Below are positions 8,803 to 17,642 of a DNA stretch of 60,564 nucleotides, piece by piece. Each line of letters opens with the position of its first letter. Within the stretch, counting starts at the first letter, position 1. The stretch is from the NCBI RefSeq assembly GCF_016742955.1, contig NZ_JABBYC010000027.1, forward strand, positions 1-60,564, written 5' to 3'. This DNA is from Myceligenerans indicum (GTDB lineage: Bacteria > Actinomycetota > Actinomycetes > Actinomycetales > Cellulomonadaceae). The notes below the pieces were generated by a model. It saw only the letters and a program-made list of their open reading frames with translations. It was not told the DNA's origin and searched no databases. The position numbers and the translations under genes were made by a program.

Positions 8803-10092
8803 TTGCCCGAGGGGCACACCGTCCACCGCCTCGCGCGGACCCTGCGAGAACTGTTCGGCGACCAGGCGCTGCGGGTGACCAGCCCGCAGGGCCGGTTCGC
8901 CGACGGCGCCGCCGTGCTCGACGGCCGGCGGCTGGTGGCCGTGGAGGCGTGGGGGAAGCAGCTGTTCTGCGGATTCGCGGCCGGCACCGACGACTCCGGA
9001 CACCGCACCATGCCGGGCGCCGGGGCCTCGCCTCGGGCCGGCGAGGGGACGCTGTGGCTGCGGACGCACCTCGGCCTCTACGGTGCCTGGACCTTCGCGG
9101 GGGCGCCGGGCGCGTCCGAGGTGGCTCACGCCATCGGCGCACCCCGCAAACGCATCGGCGAGCGCGAGACCCTTCCCCCGGCCCCGGCCCCGGCCCCGGA
9201 TGCGTCACCGCCCGCAGTCCCGGCTGCGGCGTCGGCCTCGGTCCGTACCGCACAGGGTCCGCTCGACGACGCCGCCGTCCGCGGTGGTCGTGCGTCCACC
9301 GCGGAAGGCGGCGTTCTCGCCCAGCCCGCCGCGCGACCTGGCGCGCCCGGCGCGGAGTGGACGCCGCCCGCGCCTCGGGGGCAGGTGCGGGTGCGGGTGC
9401 TCGGGAGGCGGGCCGTCGCCGATCTGACCGGGCCCGCCGCGTGCGAGGTGATCACGACGGCCGAGAAGGAGGCCGTGACCGGGCGGCTCGGGCCCGATCC
9501 GATCCGGGACGGGGAGCCCGGGCACGACGCCGAGGCGTTCGTCGCGAAGGCCGGGCGTTCCCGTGTGACCATCGGGCAGCTCCTCATGGACCAGGCGGTG
9601 ATTGCCGGCGTCGGCAACATCTATCGGGCGGAGGCCCTGTTCCGGGGCGGCGTGGACCCGCTGCGGCCTGGCCGGGAGGTCGCGCCGCCGTCGGTCCGCG
9701 CGATCTGGGACGACCTCGTCGTCCTCATGCGCGAGGGTGCCCGCACCGGCGCGATCGTCACCACACGCCCGGCCGACCGGGACGCGGCACCGTCGCCCGC
9801 CGGACCTGGCACCATGCCCGCTGCCGGGCCCAACGCCGGGCCCAACGCCGGGCCCAACGCCGGGCCCAACGCCGAGCCCACTGCCGGGCCCACTGCCGGG
9901 CCCACGCCCCGGCGCCAGACCCAGCGCCAGACCCGGCAGAACACCGACGGGACACCCGATGCGGTCGCCGCCGACCAGGCGTTCTACGTCTACCACCGCG
10001 ACGGTCTGCCCTGCCGCGTGTGCGGCGCCCCGGTGCTGCTCAAGGAGCTCGCGGGCCGCAATCTCTTCTGGTGCGGAACCTGCCAGACCTGA
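8803..10092 (+). CDS. Fpg/Nei-family DNA glycosylase with low-complexity inserts
   Basis: TTG 8803 gives M-P-E-G-H-T-V-H; Pro2 is the family's catalytic nucleophile and Glu3 the acid, which fixes this unusual start. The helix-two-turn-helix (GVGNIYRAEALF) and a C-terminal zinc finger (Cys404, 407, 424, 427) are intact. At 429 aa it is over 100 residues longer than usual, owing to a Pro/Ala-rich insert (coding about 9170-9370) and a 12-bp-repeat insert (9823-9906). It should excise oxidised bases and nick DNA; activity of the enlarged form is unverified. It is coupled to rpiB. Confidence 0.9.
   Translation: MPEGHTVHRLARTLRELFGDQALRVTSPQGRFADGAAVLDGRRLVAVEAWGKQLFCGFAAGTDDSGHRTMPGAGASPRAGEGTLWLRTHLGLYGAWTFAGAPGASEVAHAIGAPRKRIGERETLPPAPAPAPDASPPAVPAAASASVRTAQGPLDDAAVRGGRASTAEGGVLAQPAARPGAPGAEWTPPAPRGQVRVRVLGRRAVADLTGPAACEVITTAEKEAVTGRLGPDPIRDGEPGHDAEAFVAKAGRSRVTIGQLLMDQAVIAGVGNIYRAEALFRGGVDPLRPGREVAPPSVRAIWDDLVVLMREGARTGAIVTTRPADRDAAPSPAGPGTMPAAGPNAGPNAGPNAGPNAEPTAGPTAGPTPRRQTQRQTRQNTDGTPDAVAADQAFYVYHRDGLPCRVCGAPVLLKELAGRNLFWCGTCQT
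9823..9906 (+). repeat. Seven in-frame 12-bp repeats inside the glycosylase gene
   Basis: The unit GCCGGGCCCAAC repeats every 12 bp: four exact copies, then three variants ending in ACT or ACG. It encodes AGPN four times, then AEPT, AGPT, AGPT. It lies between the helix-two-turn-helix and the zinc finger. Because the unit is a multiple of three, copy changes would keep the frame. Confidence 0.9.
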
Positions 10093-10105
10093 CCCGGCGG
10101 TACCC

Positions 10106-10240
10106 GCCCCGCCCGACCGGGCAGGCTCGCCGGACCCGACCGGGCAGGCTCCCCGGACCCGACCGGGCAGGCTCCCCGGACCCGACCGGGCAGGCCCGCC
10201 GGACCCGACCGGGCAGGCCTGCCGGACCCGACCGGGCGAC
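10106..10240. repeat. 23-bp tandem repeat tract
   Basis: The core CGACCGGGCAGG begins at 10114, 10137, 10160, 10183, 10206 and (as a partial copy) 10229, an exact 23-bp period. The flanking part of each unit is CCGGACC. The units differ by one or two bases. The tract fills most of the gap between the glycosylase and the acetyltransferase gene. Each unit holds a short inverted repeat (CCCG/CGGG), so the transcript may fold. Confidence 0.92.
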
Positions 10241-10291
10241 GTCGGGGCCAAATGTCTCGCGCCCGCGAGCGCGGACGGGCACCATCGGCTC

Positions 10292-11593
10292 ATGGACACC
10301 GCCACCCTCCCGGACGTGCCCCTGCCGGACGGCTACCGGCTCCGCACGCTCACCGAGTCGGACCGCCGCGCCGTCGTCGACCTGGACCTGTGGGCGTTCC
10401 CCTCGGGCGTCGCGCTCGACGACGCGGTCCGGCATCCCTTTCCCCTCGGCTGGGACCGTACGATCGGCGTCGAGGCGGACGGGTTCGACGGGCTCGCCGC
10501 ACTGCACGGCTCCTATCCGTTCCGCGAGTTCGGCGTGCCCGGCGGCACGCTCGCGACAGGCGGGCTGACCTGGGTGGGGGTGCATCCCCAGCACCGCCGC
10601 CGCGGCTTGCTGACCGCCATGATGGACTGCCATCTGGCGCGCTGCCGCCGGCGTGGCGAGCCGTTGTCGGCCCTGTTCGCGGCCGAGGCGCCGATCTACG
10701 GACGGTTCGGCTACGGCCGGGCGGCCGACGACGTCCGGCTCACCATCGCCCGCGGGGCGGTCCTGCGCGACGTGGCGGGCGCGGGCGAACACCGCGTGCG
10801 CATCGAGCACGCGTCCCGGGCGCAGCACGGCGACCTGGTGGAACGGGTTCACCGGGCGGCGGGGAAGCGGCCCGCGGGGGTCGACGGGATCAACAGGCCC
10901 GGCTGGTGCGAGCGTGAGACCGAGGAGCTGCAGGCGCACTTCTGGGACGATCCGCCGGCACACCGCGGCGGACGGGAGTCGCGCCGGATCGCCGTCGTGG
11001 AGCGCGGCGGGGAGCCGCGCGGCTACGCGCTGTTCCGCCGGAAGCTCGACTGGGAGGCGTTCGGCCCGCGCGGCTCGACGGTCGTGGTCGAGGCCGTCGC
11101 CCTGGATGCCGCGGCCGCCCGCGCGCTGTGGGGCGTGCTGATCGACTTCGACCTGACGACCGAGACGGCCGTGTTCATCCTGCCGGTCGACGACACCGTC
11201 ACCCAGCTGCTCGCCGACCCCCGTGCGGCGCAGCCGCGCGTCGTGGACAACGTGTGGGTCCGGCTGGTCGACGTGCCCTCCGCGCTCGCCGGACGGCAGT
11301 ACTCCACCGACCTCGACGTGACGCTCGCGGTGACCGACTCCCGGATTCCCCGGAACGCCGGAACGTACCGGCTCCGGGCCCGGGCCTTCGGCGAGGCCAC
11401 GTGCGACCGTGTCGCGGATCGCGCGGACCTGTCCCTCGACGTCCGTGAGCTCGGTGCGGCCTTCCTGGGCGGGACCTCTCTGATGTCGCTCGCCGCGGCC
11501 GGGCTGGTCACCGAGCACACGCCGGGCGTGCTCGCCGCTGCCGCCACGGCCTTCGGCTGGCCGGTTCGCCCGGTGTGCAGCTGGATCTGGTGA
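10292..11593 (+). CDS. Eis-like GNAT N-acetyltransferase with C-terminal sterol-carrier-like domain
   Basis: The first half has the GNAT acetyl-CoA loop LTWVGVHPQHRRRGLL; the second half and the length of 433 aa fit Eis-type proteins, made of two GNAT folds and an SCP2-like domain. The chain ends in an aromatic tail with a free carboxylate (CSWIW), as in that family, where the C-terminus takes part in catalysis. Eis relatives acetylate amines, including aminoglycosides and polyamines; the substrate here is unknown. ATG 10292 gives the usual N-terminus. Confidence 0.85.
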   Translation: MDTATLPDVPLPDGYRLRTLTESDRRAVVDLDLWAFPSGVALDDAVRHPFPLGWDRTIGVEADGFDGLAALHGSYPFREFGVPGGTLATGGLTWVGVHPQHRRRGLLTAMMDCHLARCRRRGEPLSALFAAEAPIYGRFGYGRAADDVRLTIARGAVLRDVAGAGEHRVRIEHASRAQHGDLVERVHRAAGKRPAGVDGINRPGWCERETEELQAHFWDDPPAHRGGRESRRIAVVERGGEPRGYALFRRKLDWEAFGPRGSTVVVEAVALDAAAARALWGVLIDFDLTTETAVFILPVDDTVTQLLADPRAAQPRVVDNVWVRLVDVPSALAGRQYSTDLDVTLAVTDSRIPRNAGTYRLRARAFGEATCDRVADRADLSLDVRELGAAFLGGTSLMSLAAAGLVTEHTPGVLAAAATAFGWPVRPVCSWIW

Positions 11594-11624
11594 GGCCGGC
11601 AGATCACGACCGTACGGGCGCAGG

Positions 11625-12089
11625 TCAGCGCGCCGGGTCGGGACCGTCCGGGAACCAGACGGCGCGCTTCAGGTCGACGCGGCGGCCGTCGCGGGTCAGC
11701 GGGCAGCCCTCGGCGCGCAGCGCGTCCAGCGCGGCCGTCAGGTGCTGGGCCGGCGGTGAGCCCGCCGCGTTGACGACGCGCCACCAGGGCACGTCGAAGC
11801 TGTCCTGCGCGGGACCGACGACGACGGCGTCCTCCGGCACCAGATGCTGGTAGCGGTCCCCGGACCCCGCCATGACGTTCCCGACCTGCCGTGGCCCGCC
11901 ACGCCCGAGGTCCTCCGCCACGATCTCCGCGATCAGCCCGTACGTCATCGCGCGGGCCGGCGGGATCCTCCGCACGAGCCCGAGCACGGCGGCCGCGTAC
12001 TCCTCGGCATCCGTCAGCGCCGTAGCGCCCTGGGGCGGTTCGCCGCCCGCACCGTCGTCCGCCCGCAGCTTCCGGTCCACACCTGGCAT
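11625..12089 (-). CDS. Alkyltransferase-like (MGMT-family) protein lacking the acceptor cysteine
   Basis: This small cytoplasmic protein (154 aa) matches the MGMT C-terminal domain: PARAMTYGLIAEIVAEDLG and PWWRVVNA. MGMT enzymes have PCHRV at that place; here Trp replaces the acceptor Cys, which defines ATL proteins that bind O6-alkylguanine and recruit nucleotide excision repair. An upstream TACGAT (12088-12093) would start transcription at GTG 12080, so a leaderless start 9 nt inside the annotated ATG is possible. Confidence 0.85.
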   Translation of the reverse strand: MPGVDRKLRADDGAGGEPPQGATALTDAEEYAAAVLGLVRRIPPARAMTYGLIAEIVAEDLGRGGPRQVGNVMAGSGDRYQHLVPEDAVVVGPAQDSFDVPWWRVVNAAGSPPAQHLTAALDALRAEGCPLTRDGRRVDLKRAVWFPDGPDPAR

Positions 12090-12145
12090 CGTAGGCGGAG
12101 AACCACCTGGCCACCGCACACTTCGGAGCCGCGCCCCTCGTCCAC

Positions 12146-13303
12146 TCAGCGTGCGCCCGGGACCTTGGACGGCGCCAGCGCCGCCAGCGCACGGCCCGCC
12201 ACCGAGCGGGTGCGCGCGGTCCGGCGGGCCCGCGGGCTGCTCCCGGCATCCCGCGCGGCGTGCTCCTGCGCGATCGACAGGATCGTGAGCACCGAGGACG
12301 GGTCCCCCTGCACCAGCATCGTCGTCAGGAGGGTGTCCTCCCAGGCGGCGAAGCGCTCCCTGATGCGCTTCGCGGGACCGATCAGCGCCACCTCGTCCAC
12401 CAGCTCGGTCGGCACCGCCCGGGCCGCGTCTTCCTTGCGGCCGGCCAGGTACAGGTCCTGGACCTCGTCCATGGCCTCCTTGTACCCCATCCTGTCGAGG
12501 GACTGCTTGTGGAAGTTCGCGCCCTTGGCGCCCATCCCGCCCGCGTACAGCGCCACGTACGGGCGGATGAGGTCGGCGGCGGCCTCGACGTCGTCGCGCA
12601 CGAACACCGGGACCGTCGCGATCGCCTCGAACCCGCTCGCCGGCGAGCGCTCCTCACGGCGCTTCGCGAACCCTGCGTCCAGCAGCTCCCGGAACTCCCC
12701 GTCCAGCCGGGGCGCGTAGAACGACCCCATCCAGCCGTCCGCGATCTCCGCCGCCAGCGCGATGTTCTTCGGGCCCTGCGCCGCCAGCACGATCGGGATC
12801 TCGGGACGGAACGGGTGCACCGTCGGCTTCAGCGCCTTGCCCAGGCCCGTCGCGCCGGGCTCGTCGGCCGGCAGCGGCATGCGGTAGAACGAGCCGTCGT
12901 AGGAGACGGGGTGTTCGCGGGCGATCACCTCCCGCACGATGTCGACGAATTCCCGCGTGCGGGCCAGGGGCTTCTGGTACGGCTGGCCGTACCAGCCCTC
13001 CACGACCTGCGGTCCGGATGCGCCGAGTCCCAGCACGAAGCGCCCGCGGGACAGGTGGTCCAGGGTCATGGCGTGCATGGCGGTGGCGGTGGGCGTGCGT
13101 GCGGCCATCTGCGCGATCCCGGTGCCGAGGCGGACGTTCCTGGTCCGCGAGCCCCACCAGGCGAGTGGTGTGAAGGCGTCCGAGCCGTAGGCCTCGGCGG
13201 TCCAGACCGAGTCGAGGCCCAGCCGGTCGCCCGCCAGGATGGACTGCTGGATGCCCTTCGGGGGCTTGCGTGACCAGTAGCCGGTCTGGATGCCGATGCG
13301 CAT
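12146..13303 (-). CDS. LLM-class F420-dependent oxidoreductase
   Basis: The 385-aa protein has the luciferase-like fold signature: MRIGIQTGYW, GLDSVWTAEAYGSDAFTPL, VRLGTGIAQMAARTPTATAM and RFVLGLGASGPQV. Actinobacterial members use F420 or FMN to reduce or oxidise diverse small molecules. The substrate cannot be told. GAGGAC lies upstream of ATG 13303. It diverges from the MmcQ/YjbR gene. Confidence 0.88.
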   Translation of the reverse strand: MRIGIQTGYWSRKPPKGIQQSILAGDRLGLDSVWTAEAYGSDAFTPLAWWGSRTRNVRLGTGIAQMAARTPTATAMHAMTLDHLSRGRFVLGLGASGPQVVEGWYGQPYQKPLARTREFVDIVREVIAREHPVSYDGSFYRMPLPADEPGATGLGKALKPTVHPFRPEIPIVLAAQGPKNIALAAEIADGWMGSFYAPRLDGEFRELLDAGFAKRREERSPASGFEAIATVPVFVRDDVEAAADLIRPYVALYAGGMGAKGANFHKQSLDRMGYKEAMDEVQDLYLAGRKEDAARAVPTELVDEVALIGPAKRIRERFAAWEDTLLTTMLVQGDPSSVLTILSIAQEHAARDAGSSPRARRTARTRSVAGRALAALAPSKVPGAR

Positions 13304-13485
13304 GGTGAGTCCTCGTCGTCGAGCGGTCGGGGTCAGGCGGGCAGGATTTCCTGCGACTGCGCGTCTCAGGTACCGGTTGCCACCCTATCGTGGACGACGG
13401 CGTTCGTGGCCGGATCCGGGCATGTCCGCGGTCCCGGGAGGGTGCTGCCGGGCCGGCGGCGGCGGTCGGTCGTACGCTCGGGACC

Positions 13486-13872
13486 ATGGCTTCCTACGAC
13501 GACGTGGCCCGTCTCGTCGCGGATCTCCCCGAGACCGCCGAGGGAACCCGGTCCCGGGGCCGGGCCTGGTTCGTCGCGGGCCGGGCGTTCGCGTGGGAGC
13601 GCCCCTTCTCGAAGGCCGATGTCCGGCGGTTCGGGGACGACGACGTGCCGGCCGGGCCGATCCTCGCCGTGAGCGTCGACGACCTGGGTGAGAAGGAGGC
13701 GGTGCTCGCCGAGGGGCGACCGGGCGTGTTCACCATCGAGCACTTCGACGGCTACGCCGCACTCCTCGTCCAGCTCGATGTGGTGTCGGGCACACACCTC
13801 GCCGAGGCGGTCGAGGACGCATGGTGCGCGAAGGCGCCTCCCGGCCTGGCAGGACGCCGCCGCCAGGAGTGA
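13486..13872 (+). CDS. MmcQ/YjbR-family DNA-binding-fold protein
   Basis: The 128-aa protein begins [16 protein letters not shown] and has [22 protein letters not shown], the conserved core of MmcQ/YjbR (CyaY-like fold) proteins. Their role is poorly known. TACGCT at 13473-13478 lies 7 nt before ATG 13486, so the message may be leaderless; the open frame extends upstream to 13390 without a ribosome site. Confidence 0.8.
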   Translation: MASYDDVARLVADLPETAEGTRSRGRAWFVAGRAFAWERPFSKADVRRFGDDDVPAGPILAVSVDDLGEKEAVLAEGRPGVFTIEHFDGYAALLVQLDVVSGTHLAEAVEDAWCAKAPPGLAGRRRQE

Positions 13873-13960
13873 TCGTGAGTCCGTCACCAGGGGCGTCGGC
13901 GATCGGGCGGCGTCCGAAATCTGCTCGCCGCGTCGTGGTCCGCGGGGGCAGGATCGGCCC

Positions 13961-15292
13961 GTGACATCTTCTCCATCCCGCGGCGCCCTCGGCTTCTGGT
14001 CCGAGTTGCCCCGCGACGGCCGCTGGCTGTTGTCCACGGTGGTGGTCAACACGTTCGGCCGCGGCCTGACGCTGCCGTTCACGATCATCTACCTGCACGA
14101 GGTTCGCGGCTTCTCACTCGAGCTCGCCGGCCTTCTCATGGGTCTGATCGCGGTGTCCGGCCTGCTGGCCACCGGTCCCGGCGGGGTGCTGATCGACCGG
14201 ATCGGCGCGCGGAAGGTGGTGCTGATCGGGCTGGCCTGCGCGGTCAGCGGGCAGGTCATCCTGGCGTTCGGCACCGTGCCCTGGGTGGTCGCCGTCGGGC
14301 TGGCGCTGTTCGGGGCCCAGTTCGGCATCGGCTGGCCCGCCAACACCGCCCTCATCTCCACGGTGGTCCGGGGGGATCTGCGGCAGCGGTACTTCGCGGT
14401 GAACTTCGCGCTGGTCAACCTCGGCATCGGGGTGGGAGGCGTGGTCGGCGGACTGATGGTCGACGTCGAACGGCCCGTCACGTTCGTGGTGGCCTTCCTC
14501 GTGAACGCACTGACGTTCTGCATCCCCGGCGTCGTGCTGTTCGGCCCGCTGCGGCACCTGACCGGGCGCGCGACTTCTGGTGCCGGCACCGCCGGGGGGG
14601 ACGCCGCCTCGCGGGAGACGGGTGAGCCGGACGGGCCGCGACGGGCCACGAGCACGGGGTACCTCGCCATCCTGCGGCGGCCCGAGGTGGCCTGGCTGAC
14701 CCTGCTCGCGGGGCTCGGCGCGTTTGCCGGGTACGGGCAGATGGAGAGCGGGTTCCCGGCGTTCGCGCGACAGTTCGCCGAGGTCTCGACCCGGACCGTG
14801 GGCTTCGCGTTCGTGGTGAACACGGCCGTGATCGTGTTGTTGCAGTTCTGGGTGATGGAACGCGCCCGGGGGCGTCGCAGGACCTCCGTGCTCTGTGCGC
14901 TGGGGCTGATCTGGGCGGCATCCTGGCTGCTGCTCGGGGCCGCGGGGGTGATGCCCGGCACCTGGGGTGCCGTCGCCGTCGTGCTCGGGTTCATGGGGAT
15001 GTTCGCGCTAGGGGAGACCCTGCTGCAGTCCGCGATGCCCGCCCTGGTCAACGACCTGGCCCCGGATCACCTGCGGGGCCGGTACAACGCGGTCAACGCG
15101 GGAGCGTTCCAGGCAGGGACCATCGTGGGCCCTGTGGCGGCGGGTCTGCTGCTGGACCGTGGCCTGGCGGGCGGATTCACCGTGATGGCGGTCCTGGTGT
15201 GCCTCGGGATCGCGGTCACGGCCCTGATCCTGAGGAGGCAGGTCACCCCCGAGGCGGACGGCGTCGCGGTCCCCGAACCGGCGATGCGGTAG
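13961..15292 (+). CDS. MFS transporter (12-TM, DHA1/MdtH-like)
   Basis: The 443-aa integral membrane protein has about 12 hydrophobic segments and the loop-2/3 motif GPGGVLIDRIGARKVVLIG typical of major facilitators. GTG 13961 follows AGGAT and gives a normal-length cytoplasmic N-terminus. It is probably a proton-driven drug or metabolite exporter; the substrate is unknown. It converges on the WYL regulator, with a 95-bp GC-rich gap containing GGGCCG/CGGCCC arms. Confidence 0.87.
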   Translation: MTSSPSRGALGFWSELPRDGRWLLSTVVVNTFGRGLTLPFTIIYLHEVRGFSLELAGLLMGLIAVSGLLATGPGGVLIDRIGARKVVLIGLACAVSGQVILAFGTVPWVVAVGLALFGAQFGIGWPANTALISTVVRGDLRQRYFAVNFALVNLGIGVGGVVGGLMVDVERPVTFVVAFLVNALTFCIPGVVLFGPLRHLTGRATSGAGTAGGDAASRETGEPDGPRRATSTGYLAILRRPEVAWLTLLAGLGAFAGYGQMESGFPAFARQFAEVSTRTVGFAFVVNTAVIVLLQFWVMERARGRRRTSVLCALGLIWAASWLLLGAAGVMPGTWGAVAVVLGFMGMFALGETLLQSAMPALVNDLAPDHLRGRYNAVNAGAFQAGTIVGPVAAGLLLDRGLAGGFTVMAVLVCLGIAVTALILRRQVTPEADGVAVPEPAMR

Positions 15293-15387
15293 GCCCGCGT
15301 GCCGGTGAGGTGACCGTCCGCGGGGCGGCAGGGAGCGGCAGGGGGCGGCGCGGGCGCCGGGCCGTCCAGGGGACACCCGGCCCGCGT

Positions 15388-16335
15388 TCAGCCCCCGGCG
15401 GCCGCATACCGGCGCGCGAGCACCCGCAGGTGATCCACCAGCCCCGGCGGATCCTGCACGGTGAAGTCGAGCCCGAGCATCCCGATCCACACGGCGACGA
15501 CCTCGAGGCTGTCCCCGCCGGTGACCAGGACGCAGGTGTGCTCGTCCACCGGCTCCACGGTCCCCACGGCAGGGTTGATGCGTTCGAGCACGACGCCGGC
15601 CGGTGCGTGGACCCGGATCCTCGCGTGCACCGCCCAGCCGGTGCGCGCCACCTCGCGTACCACGAACTCCGTGAGGTCGAACGGAGGTTCCTCCGGGGTG
15701 AACCGCCGCCCGCCCGGCGTGCGCAGTTCCAGCCAGTCCACCCGGAACGGAGCCCATCCGCCCAAGCTCGCGTCGCGTCCGACCAGGTACCAGCGGCGCT
15801 GCCAGGCCACGAGCCGATACGGCTCCACCTCCCGCATCTCCTCCTGATATCTGCATCGCAGCCCCTGGTGGTCGCGAATGGCCGTCGCCAGCGCGGTCAG
15901 CAGCCCGGGGTCGACCGCCGGGTCCTCGACGTTGCTGTCCGTGTTCGCGGGGCCGGCGCTCGTGGCGGAGCGCAGCGCGGAGACCTGGCGGCGCAGGCGG
16001 TCCGGCAGGACGTGCTCCAGCTTGCCGAGCGCGCGGGCGCTGCTCTCCTCGATCCCGGCGACGGCGGTCGCCGCCCGCAGGCCGATCGCGACCGCGACCG
16101 CCTCCTCGTCGTCGAGCAGCAGGGGCGGGAGCTTGCCGCCGGAGCCGAGCCGGTAACGCCCACCGGGTCCGCGGGCCGAGTCGACCGGATAGCCGAGGTC
16201 GCGCAGGCGGGTGACATCGTTCCGGATCGTCCGGTCGGTGACGTCCAGCCGCGCCGCGAGCTCCGGCCCCGACCACTCCGCGCGAGCCTGGAGGAGGCCG
16301 AGGAGCGCGAGGAGCCGGCCTGCTGTCGTACTCAT
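15388..16335 (-). CDS. WYL-domain transcriptional regulator (DeoR-type HTH)
   Basis: A 315-aa regulator: N-terminal HTH (WSGPELAARLDVTDRTIRND), a central region and a WYL domain (YRLVAWQRRWYLVGRD). The DNA reading frame continues far upstream, but ATG 16335 is the natural start: TACGCT (16342-16347) is 6 nt ahead, with TTCCGC 17 nt further, suggesting a leaderless transcript. It diverges from the epoxide-hydrolase-like gene, its likely target. Confidence 0.88.
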   Translation of the reverse strand: MSTTAGRLLALLGLLQARAEWSGPELAARLDVTDRTIRNDVTRLRDLGYPVDSARGPGGRYRLGSGGKLPPLLLDDEEAVAVAIGLRAATAVAGIEESSARALGKLEHVLPDRLRRQVSALRSATSAGPANTDSNVEDPAVDPGLLTALATAIRDHQGLRCRYQEEMREVEPYRLVAWQRRWYLVGRDASLGGWAPFRVDWLELRTPGGRRFTPEEPPFDLTEFVVREVARTGWAVHARIRVHAPAGVVLERINPAVGTVEPVDEHTCVLVTGGDSLEVVAVWIGMLGLDFTVQDPPGLVDHLRVLARRYAAAGG

Positions 16336-16446
16336 CCCGGCAGCGTATCCATGCCCCGTGAATAGCGGAAAGATCTGTTCCTGAACCTTCCGTACCGTCG
16401 TTCTCATCAGCACGATCCCCGAGATGGACGTCACGCAGGAGGAACC

Positions 16447-17586
16447 ATGAGCATCGACACGACCCCCGACATCCGCCCCTTCCGGATCGAGATCCCCGAG
16501 TCCGACCTCGACGACCTGCGCGAGCGGCTCGGCCGCACCCGCTTTCCCGTCGCCGCCCCGGGGGACTCGTGGGACTACGGCACTCCCACGTCCTACCTGC
16601 GCGAGATGGTCGGTCACTGGCGCGACGGGTTCGACTGGCGCGCCCTCGAGGAGCGGGCCAACGCATACCCGCAGTTCGTGACGACGATCGACGGGCAGGA
16701 CGTGCACTTCGTCCACGTGCGCTCGGCGGAGCCGGGCGCACGCGCTCTGGTGCTGACCCACACCTACCCCGGGTCGTTCCTCGAGTTCCTCGACCTGATC
16801 GGACCGCTCACCGACCCGGTGGCGCACGGCGGCCGGGCCGAGGACGCGTTCGACGTGGTGATCCCCTCGATCCCTGGCTTCGGCTTCAGCACTCCGCTGG
16901 CCGAGGGCGCGTGGACCCTCGCACGGGTCGCTCGGACGTGGGACACCCTGATGCGCCGGCTCGGGTATGCCTCCTACGGCGCCCACGGCAGTGACGCCGG
17001 TGCCCTCGTCAGCCGCGAGCTGGCGATCCTGAACCCCGAGGGGTTCCTGGGGGCGCACGTGCTGCAGCTCTTCTCCTTCCCGCGGGGTGATGCGGGGGAG
17101 ATGGACGGATTCGGCCCGAAGGAGTTCGCGGCCCTGGAGCACCTGCGGTGGTTCCAGAGCGTAGGTGGGTACAACGCCATGAACGGTTCGCGCCCACAGA
17201 CGGTGGCTGCCGGTCTCAGCGACTCGCCCGTCGGGCAGCTCGCCTACAGCGAACTCTTCGAGAGCTTCGGGAACGGCACCAGCCTCGTGAGCCGGGACCA
17301 GGTCCTGGAGCAGGTCAGCCTCTACTGGCTCACCAACACCTCCGCCAACGCCGTGCGCTACCACTACGAGGAGGGGCACTCGGGGGCGGAGCCGGTGGTC
17401 AGCGACGGGCGCACCGGGGTGGCCGTCTTCGCCTCCGACTTCCAGACGATCCGCGCCTTCGCGGAGCGGGACAACAGCCGCATCGAACACTGGGCGGAGT
17501 ACCCGGAAGGTGGCCACTACGCCGCACTGGAGGTCCCTGGACTCGTGGTCGAGGATCTGCGGGTGTTCTTCGCGAAGCAGCCCTGA
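16447..17586 (+). CDS. Epoxide hydrolase-like alpha/beta hydrolase with EHN domain
   Basis: The N-terminal EHN segment (RPFRIEIPESDLDDLRERLGRTRFP, about residues 10-34) is typical of microsomal-type epoxide hydrolases. The nucleophile elbow reads HGSDAG (normally QGGDWG) with Asp as nucleophile; the oxyanion motif is HTYPGS rather than HGWPGS; the catalytic His is in EGGHYAALE. All catalytic positions seem kept but the surroundings differ, so the substrate may be unusual. The length is 379 aa and AGGAGG precedes ATG 16447. It is probably controlled by the divergent WYL regulator. Confidence 0.85.
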   Translation: MSIDTTPDIRPFRIEIPESDLDDLRERLGRTRFPVAAPGDSWDYGTPTSYLREMVGHWRDGFDWRALEERANAYPQFVTTIDGQDVHFVHVRSAEPGARALVLTHTYPGSFLEFLDLIGPLTDPVAHGGRAEDAFDVVIPSIPGFGFSTPLAEGAWTLARVARTWDTLMRRLGYASYGAHGSDAGALVSRELAILNPEGFLGAHVLQLFSFPRGDAGEMDGFGPKEFAALEHLRWFQSVGGYNAMNGSRPQTVAAGLSDSPVGQLAYSELFESFGNGTSLVSRDQVLEQVSLYWLTNTSANAVRYHYEEGHSGAEPVVSDGRTGVAVFASDFQTIRAFAERDNSRIEHWAEYPEGGHYAALEVPGLVVEDLRVFFAKQP

Positions 17587-17591
17587 TCCGC

Positions 17592-17636
17592 GGCCGACGC
17601 CGCCCCGGCACCCTCGGTGCGGGGGCGGCGTCGGCC
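17592..17636. terminator. Strong bidirectional hairpin
   Basis: A perfect 15-bp stem (GGCCGACGCCGCCCC, 17592-17606, with its complement at 17622-17636) whose loop itself forms GCACC/GGTGC. It lies between the convergent hydrolase and DUF1648 genes and should terminate both. There is no U-tract. Confidence 0.75.
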
Positions 17637-17642
17637 GGCGTG

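Noticed and set aside
10106..10240. The 23-bp repeats as a CRISPR array
   Set aside because: Units are directly tandem with no unique spacers, and no cas genes are nearby.
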